Positions 38,001-45,303 of a DNA stretch of 47,161 nt are shown here, piece after piece. The stretch's first letter is position 1. Every line of letters starts with the position of its first letter. Source of the stretch: Nemertoderma westbladi (Eukaryota > Xenacoelomorpha > Nemertodermatida > Nemertodermatidae); NCBI GenBank assembly GCA_032718475.1, contig JAUCBJ010005610.1, forward strand, positions 1 through 47,161, read 5' to 3'. The notes under the pieces are model-generated. The model searched no databases. It was given only the letters and a program-made list of their open reading frames with translations, and was not told the DNA's origin. Position numbers and translations under genes: made by a program.

Positions 38001-41000
38001 GGACGTTTCTCTACTGGGCGTTCTCATGTTGGTAGTAGTGCGTTCCTCTACAGGGCGTTCTAATGTTGGTAGTAGTACGTTTCTCTACTGGGCGTTCTAA
38101 TGTTGGTAGTATTACGTTTCTCTACTGGGCGTTCTCATTTTGGTAGTAGGACGTTTCTCTACTGGGCGTTCTCATGTTGGTAGTAGTGCGTTCCTCTACA
38201 GGGCGTTCTAATGTTGGTAGTAGTACGTTTCTCTACTGGGCGTTCTAATGTTGGTAGTAGTACGTTTCTCTACTGGGTGTTCTCATGTTGGTACTAATAC
38301 GTTTCTCTACTGGGCGTTCTCATGTTGGTAATAGTACGTTTCTCTACTGGTCGTTCTCATGTTGGTAGTAGTACGTTTCTCTACTGGGCGTTCTCATTTT
38401 GGTAGTAGTACGTTTCTCTACTGGGCGTTCTCATTTTGGTAGTAGGACGTTTCTCTACTGGGCGTTCTCATGTTGGTAGTAGTGCGTTCCTCTACAGGGC
38501 GTTCTCATGTTGGTACTAATACGTTTCTCTACTGGGCGTTCTCATGTTGGTAATGGTACGTCTCTCTACTGGTCGTTCTCATGTTGGTAGTAGTACGTTT
38601 CTCTACTGGGCGTTCTCATTTTGGTAGTAGTACGTTTCTCTACTGGGCGTTCTCATTTTGGTAGTAGGACGTTTCTCTACTGGGCGTTCTCATGTTGGTA
38701 GTAGTGCGTTCCTCTACAGGGCGTTCTCATGTTGGTAGTTGTACGTTTCTCTACTGGGCGTTCTCACATTGGTAGTAGGACGTTTCTCTACTGGGCGTTC
38801 TAATGTTGGTAGTATTACGTTTCTCTACTGGGTGTTCTCATGTTGGTACTAATACGTTTCTCTACTGGGCGTTCTCATGTTGGTAATAGTACGTTTCTCT
38901 ACTGGTCGTTCTCATGTTGGTAGTAGTACGTTTCTCTACTGGGCGTTCTCATTTTGGTAGTAGTACGTTTCTCTACTGGGCGTTCTCATTTTGGTAGTAG
39001 GACGTTTCTCTACTGGGCGTTCTCATGTTGGTAGTAGTGCGTTCCTCTACAGGGCGTTCTCATGTTGGTAGTTGTACGTTTCTCTACTGGGTGTTCTCAT
39101 GTTGGTAGTAGTACGTTTCTCTACTGGGCGTTCTCATGTTGGTAGTAGTACGTTTCTCTACTGGGCGTTCTCATGTTGGTAGTAGTACGTTTCTCTACTG
39201 GGCGTTCTCATGTTGGTAGTAGTACGTTTCTCTACTGGGCGTTCTCATGTTGGTAGTAGTACGTTTCTCTACTGGGCGTTCTCATATTGGTAGTAATACG
39301 TTTCTCTACTGGGTGTTCTAATGTTGGTAGTATTACGTTTCTCTACTGGGTGTTCTCATGTTGGTAGTAGTACGTTTCTCTATTGGGCGTTCCATGTTGG
39401 TAATAGTATATATATATTAGAACAAAAAATATTTGTTCTAGAACATAACTTTTTAAAAAATAAATAGCTAACATCTTCTGGAACATTTTATATACAAATA
39501 GTAACAAGAACTAGCTACTACGAAATATTTATAGAGGGAAGTAGGATTGCGGAACCAGTGTCAAAATTACTAGCTAAACCTAGTGAATGAATTACGTCTA
39601 TTGACCAAATTGCAGCAAATTAAAATTTATAGAACTCTCCCCATATCAAAATAATCAAATTGTTGTAAAAAAAAAATCTTGCCCCCAGTCACCGCCCCCA
39701 ATTAACTCGATGGCATGGCCTTGTATATAATATAGTACGTACGCCTTGAATACAATACAATGTAGCATGAGCTGTTGTTTGTAAGCCCTGTGTTACCAAG
39801 CTGTGTTGTGGGATGTCTGATATTGTTTCTTATAACCGGTACGGTATTTATTGTATTGGGAGGTTAAATACGTGACAATGTGAATGACCGACTCAGGTCC
39901 ACCTGCTGATTTATATTGTTTAGTCTATCATGTTACCGTTTAAAGTAACTCTATGGTTCTTATATATCTGGGTAGTGTAAAATAAAATGGATTAGTTGTT
40001 TACGGTTTTCTGTTTGCCGGCCTTTCTTTGAGTTTATTTTAACATTTTAGATTTCTTTTCGACTTTCGAATAGTGATAATCATTAGGTAGTGTACAAATA
40101 ATAAATAAGATTTCAAATATTAAAATTATATATATTTGGATATTATTTGTGATCGTTTTGATTTTGAGTGTGTTTAGTTCGCGTAGGTAAGACAAACAGT
40201 CTTATTTGTTTAACGGTAGTCATAACCTACATTCCTGCAGTAGCATACATTCCTACAGTAGCCAACATTCCTACAGTAGCCTACATTCCTACAGTAGTAT
40301 ACATTCCTACAGTAGCCTACATTCCTACAGTAGCCTACATTCCTACAGTAGCCTACATTCATACAGTAGCCAACATTCCTGCAGTAGCATACATTCCTAC
40401 AGTAGCATACATTCCTACAGTAGCATACATTCCTACAGTAGTATACATTCCTACAGTAGCCTACATTCCTACAGTAGCATACATTCCTACAGTAGTATAC
40501 ATTCCTACAGTAGCCTACATTCCTACAGTAGCCTACATTCCTACAGTAGCCTACATTCATACAGTAGCCAACATTCCTGCAGTAGCATACATTCCTACAG
40601 TAGCCAACATTCCTACAGTAGCCTACATTCCTACAGTAGTATACATTCCTACAGTAGCCAACATTCCTACAGTAGCATACATTCCTGCAGTAGCATACAT
40701 TCCTACAGTAGCCTATATTCCTACAGTAGCCTACATTCCTACAGTAACCTACAGTGCTACAGTAGCCTACATTCCTGCAGTAGCATACATTCCTACAGTA
40801 GCCTACATTCCTGCAGTAGTATGTATACATTCCTACAGTAGCCTATATTCCTACAGTAACCTACAGTGCTACAGTAGCCTACATTCCTGCAGTAGCATAC
40901 ATTCCTACAGTAGCCTACATTCCTGCAGTAGTATACATTCCTACAGTAGCCTATATTCCTACAGTAGCATACATTCCTACAGTAGCCTACATTCCTACAG

Positions 41001-44000
41001 TAGCCTACATTACTACAGTAGCCAACATTCCTACAGTAGCATACATTTTTACAGTAGCATACATTCCTACAGTAGCATACATTCATACAGTAGCCAACAT
41101 TCCTACAGTAGCATACATTCCTACAGTAGCCTACATTCCTACAGTAACCTACAGTGCTACAGTAGCCTACATTCCTGCAGTAGCATACATTCCTACAGTA
41201 GCCTACATTCCTGCAGTAGTATACATTCCTACAGTAGCCTATATTCATACAGTAGCATACATTCCTACAGTAGCCTACATTCCTACAGTAGCCAACATTC
41301 CTACAGTAGCCAACATTCCTACAGTAGCATACATTTTTACAGTAGCATACATTCCTACAGTAGCATACATTCATACAGTAGCCAACATTCCTGAAGTAGC
41401 ATACATTCCTACAGTAGCCTACATTCCTACAGTAACCTACAGTGCTACAGTAGCCTACATTCCTGCAGTAGCATACATTCCTACAGTAGCCTACATTCCT
41501 GCAGTAGTATACATTCCTACAGTAGCCTATATTCCTACAGTAGCATACATTCCTACAGTAGCCTACATTCCTACAGTAGCCTACATTCCTACAGTAGCCA
41601 ACATTCCTACAGTAGCATACATTTTTACAGTAGCATACATTCCTACAGTAGCATACATTCATACAGTAGCCAACATTCCTACAGTAGCATAGATTTTTAC
41701 AGTAGCATACATTCCTACAGTAGCATACATTCATACAGTAGCCAACATTCCTGCAGTAGCATACATTCCTACAGTAGCCTATATTCCTACAGTAGCCTAC
41801 ATTCCTACAGTAGCATACATTCCTACAGTAGCATACATTCCTGCAGTAGCATACATTCCTACTAACAGTAGCATACATTCCTACAGTAGCATACATTCAT
41901 ACAGTGATCACAATGTGGAGTGACGAATGTGGAAAACCAAAAGTAAGTATAGTTACGGAAAACCCAAAGTAAGTAGTTACTGAAAACCAAAAGTAAGTAC
42001 AGTTACGGAAAACCAAAAGTAAGTACAGTTACTGAAAACCAAAAGTAAGTACAGTTACGGAAAACCCAAAGTAAGTAGTTACTGAAAACCAAAAGTAAGT
42101 ACAGTTACGGAAAACCAAAAGTAAGTACAGTTACTGAAAACCAAAAGTAAGTACAGTTAGGAAAACCCAAAGTAAGTAGTTACTGAAAACCAAAATTAAG
42201 TACAGTTACGGAAATAACCCAAAGTAAGTAGTTACTGAAAACCAAAAGTAAGTACAGTTACGGAAAACCAAAAGTAAGTACAGTTACTGAAAACCAAAAG
42301 TAAGTACAGTTAGGAAAACCCAAAGTAAGTAGTTACTGAAAACCAAAATTAAGTACAGTTACGGAAATAACCCAAAGTAAGTAGTTACGGAAAACCCAAA
42401 GTAAGTACAGTTACGGAAAACCCAAAGTAAGTAGTTACTGAAAACCAAAAGTAAGTACAGTTACGGAAAACCCAAAGTAAGTACAGTTACGGAAAACCCA
42501 AAGTAAGTAGTTACTGAAAACCAAAAGTAAGTACAGTTACGGAAAACCCAAAGTAAGTAGTTACGGAAAACCCAAAGTAAGTACAGTTAAGGAAAACCCA
42601 AAGTAAGTAGTTACTGAAAACCAAAATTAAGTACAGTTACGGAAATAACCCAAAGTAAGTAGTTACGGAAAACCCAAAGTAAGTACAGTTACGGAAAACC
42701 CAAAGTAAGTAGTTACTGAAAACCAAAAGTAAGTACAGTTACGGAAATAACCCAAAGTAAGTAGTTACGGAAAACCCAAAGTAAGTACAGTTACTGAAAA
42801 CCCAAAGTAAGTACAGTTACTGAAAACCCAAAGTAACAGTTACAGTACGTGCGTTCTCCGATTTAGCAGTTTCTTAGTGTGAGAACAAAATGCAACAACG
42901 ACTGTATATAACTCTTTTTTGAATTTTACTTAGGCCGAAGTGACGCGTTTCTTCAAAAAATCTCCCCGACAGAGAACCCAAAATTCTGAAACAAGCGACG
43001 AGCTAAGATTAGAGTTGGGTGATGAATTCACAACGGGTAAGTTGGTGGTAATATAAAGTAAGTTACAATGTTTACCTAAATACCCAGTAAGGAAGGTATA
43101 ACTCTCTTACACATTTAATCAACTACACCATTTAATTTGACACTACCGCTATATTGTAGTACCATGAGCTATTACATTCAGGAATGTTACAGGCTGTGGT
43201 AGTATTTATTCAAATAATTAATTATTAGCTCTGTAATAATAGCTAAATCAAAAATTATCGCTAAAATGGCTATTCTCTCTCTAACTCATTGAAGGCTTTT
43301 TAGAACTACCAGGCCATGTTGCAAAGCGGGACTGGGGGATGCATGGAGGCAAATTATTTATTGTGATATTTCTTAATGAAAGTACTTAAAGAGATTTTTA
43401 AACTGTAAGTGTTTTCCACAATGCGCAACGAAACTTTTACAACGTACTGCGCAATTGACTAGCTAACTTGGGGATCAAAGTTATAAAGCAAACACACTGT
43501 ATTTCATGATGCAAAATTCAAACATTAATTTATTGAAAATTATAATAAATTTTCACATAAATTTTTTTAATTGTGCCGCAAGTTCAAATCCGACTAAAGG
43601 CTATAGAAATTTCGCACTGTTCTGTCCAAGCAAAACACTTAGATATTTAGTGCTTGGGAACCTGGCTTCTATGCTGGGTGCGTAAATAAAGGGTTCATAG
43701 TTATGGAGTGTTCATCCTTGGGAGTTAGTGTGGCGCCCTCCCTGTTTTACAAGTAACAGCCAAGAGAGAAGAGCCTTCGGTGTTTTATGTCTCCCCTTCA
43801 CTGATAAACCTTACTTAACTATTAGCTTTATAGCTAACTAATTTACATTAATGAAATATGAAGTATAAGCAAATTATTGATTGGGTAATGTTCGGCTTTG
43901 TCTCTCTCTCTGTATGAATTACAAATTATTTTTACACGGGGTATAATAGAGATAATATATTATTACAAATTATATTTACTATCACAAGAAATAGTTCATC

Positions 44001-44278
44001 ACCAATCCGCCTCTAATATAGTTCTATAATCACTCGCCTCATTGCCATAACACATAATGTCTGTCAAACACAAACTATTCTACTTAAACTTTTAACTACT
44101 ACAGTAGTAGTGGTGGCTTCCAGAGTCTACGGATAGTGATTTCAGACTTATACGCAAAAGACGGCTCTGTGTAGCTGTGATGACGCAAGTTAAATTGATT
44201 TTGATAGGTAAGTCTCCCGCAAGAGTGGTGCTAAAGGGAAAGACCAAAATTTATACAACACTGAAAAAAACGAACTGA
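16968..44278 (+). CDS. Seven-exon gene of unknown function (203 aa)
   Basis: Joined from exons 16968-17064, 18330-18446, 20399-20458, 23961-24017, 27295-27401, 42934-43036 and 44208-44278. Every junction is GT-AG, phases match at all six joins (1,1,1,1,0,1), and the sum is 612 nt ending in TGA. This is strong evidence although each exon is small. The start has a good Kozak context (ACAATGG). The product starts acidic (DEHENESEPN) and then becomes Lys/Arg/Ser-rich. It carries a recurring short motif: IFKKTRRS (exon 2), CFKKPKHG (exon 5) and FFKKSPRQ (exon 7), with HPFSRMK in exon 6. No signal peptide, membrane segment or known domain is seen, and I do not recognise the family. A disordered, motif-bearing adaptor or nuclear protein is a guess. 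Introns are 1.3-15.5 kb and full of repeats. Extra or alternative exons may have been missed. Confidence 0.7.
17225..18247 (+). pseudogene. Non-LTR retrotransposon RT fragment (3' end), intron 1
   Basis: Pieces in three frames give the second half of a LINE reverse transcriptase. GVLQGETLAPFLFIIVVDYV (about 17247-17310) is the RT segment before the YxDD motif. VDDFCYLGSRM (about 17632) is the conserved F-YLGS segment. KIRLFRAAVVPVLLYG lies up to 17822, and DRELWRRN near 18160 marks the end of the ORF. The catalytic YADD region itself is lost or frameshifted. The element ends with a short TAG microsatellite (18233-18247), as many RTE-type LINEs do. The clade is not certain. Confidence 0.75.
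18330..18446 (+). CDS. Exon 2
   Basis: Acceptor TTTCCTTAG, donor ACC|GTGAGT, 117 nt, phase 1 in and out. It encodes a basic segment with VPKIFKKTRRSD and a Ser/Tyr-rich RYSVSTGEID, candidate phosphorylation sites. Confidence 0.7.
18447..20398. other. Intronic sequence, no repeat family recognised
   Basis: Apart from the possible alternative exon at 19429-19592, only short chance ORFs are seen. Confidence 0.4.
19429..19592 (+). CDS. Possible alternative terminal exon
   Basis: After TTCGTGTAG at 19420-19428, a frame in the phase expected from exon 2 stays open for 54 codons to TAA (19590-19592). It gives protein-like sequence (…YKIHLDFEGELMQQLQCEV…). It has no donor that fits the next exon, so it would be an alternative last exon. 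The acceptor is weak. Chance is a real possibility. Confidence 0.25.
20399..20458 (+). CDS. Exon 3 of the main model
   Basis: Acceptor TTTATTAG, donor TCAG|GTATAT, 60 nt, phase 1 in and out. Encodes VDASNDAPEMNPRKNSTSS. A symmetric exon that could be skipped without a frameshift. Confidence 0.6.
20459..21660. other. Intronic AT-rich sequence
   Basis: No gene or clear repeat seen. Confidence 0.5.
21661..23370 (-). pseudogene. Reverse transcriptase of a second retroelement, frameshifted, antisense in intron
   Basis: On the minus strand a frame from about 23370 to 22212 carries a reverse transcriptase. DEGVQQGDTDGPQLFG lies around 23230. The catalytic box is FNVWYLDDGNLADD (about 23140), a YxDD motif. 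SELFFLGP and the ACLPARVGGLGLGSA block follow. Then comes a stop, and in another frame HGLSCRR followed by the intact 162-codon frame 22149-21661. That frame has an acidic segment TWDATVVDPLAPSH and ends TAGPSLGGLFGD. The order matches a known class of RTs with a C-terminal domain that may be a PD-(D/E)XK-like nuclease, but I cannot name the clade. A deletion between the two frames removes the Cys-rich link. GC content is much higher than its surroundings. Confidence 0.8.
23371..23960. other. Intronic AT-rich sequence
   Basis: No gene seen. A short palindrome of TTCTTTAAAGAA type lies at 23641-23670. Confidence 0.45.
23961..24017 (+). CDS. Exon 4 of the main model
   Basis: Acceptor ATTATTATAG, donor TCAG|GTAACT, 57 nt, phase 1 in and out. 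Encodes VALNNCFKKPKHGSHHPS, the second FKK motif. Also symmetric and skippable. Confidence 0.6.
24018..24778. other. Intronic AT-rich sequence
   Basis: No gene or repeat recognised. Confidence 0.45.
24779..25467. mobile_element. Foldback element, long inverted arms with CRE and CCAAT words
   Basis: The left arm (24779 to about 25047) and right arm (about 25150 to 25467) are imperfect reverse complements over most of their length. Both begin AATAGGGTTG and share GATTGGCT, the palindrome TGACGTCA (24958-24965 and 25321-25328), TACAAAGTGC, TTGCGCGTCTTTTGACAC and ATAAAATGCTGTT. The right arm has an extra segment of about 85-95 bp (25214-25310). No coding capacity. It fits a foldback or MITE-like element. 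I could not identify a clear target-site duplication. Confidence 0.7.
25468..27294. other. Intronic sequence, no gene recognised
   Basis: It includes a loose repeat of AACCCCACTATG-type words (25520-25620). Some short ORFs (25937-26301, 26698-26946) show no family resemblance. Confidence 0.4.
27295..27401 (+). CDS. Exon 5 of the main model
   Basis: Acceptor TTTGTTTTAG, donor AAG|GTGAGT, 107 nt, phase 1 in, phase 0 out. Encodes a basic segment with SLEQLDEVRKKPS and GWHPFSRMK. Confidence 0.7.
27402..28059. other. Start of the large intron, no gene recognised
   Basis: AT-rich. A short ORF at 27727-27951 is not recognised and probably spurious. Confidence 0.4.
28060..28730 (+). repeat. 29-bp minisatellite, about 23 copies
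   Basis: Units of 29 bp built on GGGACATGCTGCGGACACAC followed by CCTCTACTA. Most are identical, with a few shortened units (28193-28240) and single-base variants (CACACTCT versus CACCCTCT). Confidence 0.95.
28731..29401. other. Intronic sequence, no gene recognised
   Basis: AT-rich. Purine-rich GTAGA/GAAG words at 29175-29310. Nothing else seen. Confidence 0.45.
29404..31276 (+). mobile_element. Mariner/Tc1-superfamily transposon, full length, decayed
   Basis: The ends are long inverted repeats of about 150 bp (29404-29551 versus 31125-31276) beginning CAGGGTGTTCCACAAAAT. They are flanked by TA at 29402-29403 and 31277-31278, as expected for the Tc1/mariner superfamily. Inside, a broken transposase lies in the same orientation. 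Length is 1873 bp. Confidence 0.9.
29872..30930 (+). pseudogene. Transposase of the mariner-type element, multiple breaks
   Basis: An N-terminal helix-turn-helix part (29872 to about 30050) shifts frame into 30057-30260. A TAA follows, and the same frame goes on to the first catalytic box FFSDEATFHINGQ (Asp at 30342-30344). A later frame has QQDGAPPHW (Asp at 30605-30607), and 30721-30723 is the third acidic residue in DMTPFDFSLWG. The spacing between second and third is 116 nt, about 37 residues after allowing for a small indel. With Asp in third place this suggests a DD37D-type (maT-like) family. Stops at 30258 and 30418 and at least three frameshifts make it inactive. Confidence 0.85.
31279..32720. 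other. Intronic sequence with a diverged duplicated block
   Basis: The block TTTTCCTGGTCGC…TTTCTGAGG/ATTTTTAG…CTAGTTAGTCTGTTTATCTG recurs (31330 and 31428), and GACAGACTGACAGGCATAC-type words recur at 31505-31655. No gene seen. Confidence 0.45.
32721..39407 (+). repeat. 37-bp minisatellite, about 180 copies, with higher-order repeats
   Basis: A 6.7-kb head-to-tail array of 37-bp units, core TTGGTAGTAGTACGTTTCTC followed by TACTGGGCG and TTCTCATG. Recurrent variants are CACATTGG, CATTTTGG, CTAATGTTGG, ACTAATACG and GCACGCTGCTCTACAGGG. Variant patterns recur at multiples of 37: 148 bp (37840, 37988, 38136), 444 bp (36485 to 36929) and 666 bp (36929 to 37595). Both ends pass into TATATA-rich sequence. 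No ORF spans it, since 37 is not a multiple of three. Confidence 0.97.
39408..40225. other. Spacer between arrays
   Basis: AT-rich, no gene seen. The ORF that appears to start at 40168 is mostly array sequence. Confidence 0.5.
40226..41905 (+). repeat. 18-bp minisatellite, about 93 copies, 288-bp higher-order period
   Basis: Units of 18 bp, core ACATTCCTACAGTAGCAT, with variants CCTGCAG, TTTTTACAG, CATACAG and GCCAAC. The marker ACAGTGCTACAG occurs at 40751, 40863, 41151 and 41439. The last three are exactly 288 bp (16 units) apart. Because 18 is a multiple of three, long ORFs appear on both strands (up to 408 codons), but they are pure repeat (hexapeptides such as YIPTVA) and I do not count them as genes. 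Confidence 0.97.
41940..42835 (+). repeat. 24/26-bp minisatellite containing GTAAGT, about 36 copies
   Basis: Two alternating unit types: GAAAACCAAAAGTAAGTACAGTTACG-like (26 bp, with CAG) and the 24-bp type without CA. Nearly every unit holds AAAGTAAGTA, a full match to positions +1 to +6 of the metazoan 5' splice site. The array ends about 100 bases before an exon. Confidence 0.95.
42934..43036 (+). CDS. Exon 6 of the main model
   Basis: Acceptor TTTTACTTAG, donor ACGG|GTAAGT, 103 nt, phase 0 in, phase 1 out. Encodes AEVTRFFKKSPRQRTQ, then an acidic tail SDELRLELGDEF. It lies only about 100 bases after the end of the GTAAGT-containing array. Confidence 0.7.
43037..44207. other. Last intron, no repeat recognised
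   Basis: A possible Pol III B-box-like word (AGTTCAAATCC, about 43582) is seen without a matching A box. Nothing else was recognised. Confidence 0.4.
44208..44278 (+). CDS. Terminal exon
   Basis: Acceptor TTGATTTTGATAG, phase 1 in. It encodes 22 whole codons ending in a basic tail (KIYTTLKKTN) and then TGA at 44276-44278. AATAAA at 44946-44951 and ATTAAA-type words near 44577 could be polyadenylation signals. Confidence 0.6.
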
Positions 44279-45303
44279 GTAGTATTTAGTAAGTGACCAT
44301 TCGTAACCAACTTATCTCGCATCAGCACCCTCGTAAACTTTGATATTGCGCCATAATTGGCGAACGTGCCGGGCACCTTGAAACCCTGTCTACCCAATGT
44401 TCGATCAGTAATTAGTGATGCTTCCTTACACTAACCAAGTCTACGACTAGCTAATTACATCTCAATGCTTCCTTACACTAACCAAGTCTACGACTAGCTA
44501 ATTACATCTCAATCATTTCACTCGGGATCGGGATTACTTATATCAAGTGGAAACTGATGAATCTTGTGACAGTAAAATTAAATAATTTCAATTCCGCATT
44601 GCTTCTGACAAGGGATAGACTAGAGCCGGGGATAATTAAATTAATCCAAATTATAGTCTAATTAGATTGGTTTATTATGTTTAACTGTTGTGTAGTTATA
44701 ATATTATTATTGAAAATATCAAATTAATATGAAAACTTAAAATTTATGTAATATAAAAGACGAGTGGAGCAGCGCTTCGTGTATTATAATTGGTCGCTGA
44801 AGGCTCGCTGTTCTGACTCACCCAACTTTCACTACACAACCCCCCCCCCCCCCCCCCCCCCCCCCCACTTTGTGCAATTTTAATTCGTTTATATTTTAGT
44901 ACAATATATTCCCGGTTCGACCGGTGTTCAATATGAAATGAAATGAATAAATTATGTTGTTGATAAGTTCTGTTTTGTGGTGAAAGAATTATTCAATAGT
45001 GAAAACCGATGTCACGAAAGCCCTTCTAGCAAACCACAAAATTAGAAGAAAAAAAATTTCAAAAATTTTCAGAAAGTTGGAACATTTTGCAGTCGCTGTG
45101 GGTGATACCCCCCTTAAATATCCTCGCTACGCTCGTAATTAAAACGTCTCGGACTCTATTTTAAGAAAACCATATTTCACGCCGATGTAAATATAATAAT
45201 TATTAAACGTAATAGCCGTTCACCAACTCTTACAATTAATTGCACACCATTTAATGATTGTAAATAATATTAATTAATTACTTCGCTAAAACCAACGACG
45301 GCC
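44279..45303. other. Intergenic region between convergent genes
   Basis: It contains a perfect 47-bp tandem duplication (44419-44465 and 44466-44512) and a 27-base poly-C run (44840-44866). AATAAA at 44946-44951 could serve the plus-strand gene. On the minus strand ATTAAA near 45250 could serve FARSB, about 50 bases past its stop. Confidence 0.6.

Noticed and set aside
40168-41394. 408-codon ORF on the plus strand, and similar ORFs on the minus strand to 41896
   Set aside because: They are produced by an 18-bp tandem repeat (a multiple of three). All frames give simple hexapeptide repeats on both strands, and the region lies in an intron.
28060-42835. Regular arrays resembling CRISPR
   Set aside because: Units are contiguous without unique spacers, in a eukaryotic intron. 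They are minisatellites.
43575-43600. AGTTCAAATCC as a Pol III B box / tRNA or SINE
   Set aside because: No A box at the right distance and no cloverleaf or poly-T ending seen.
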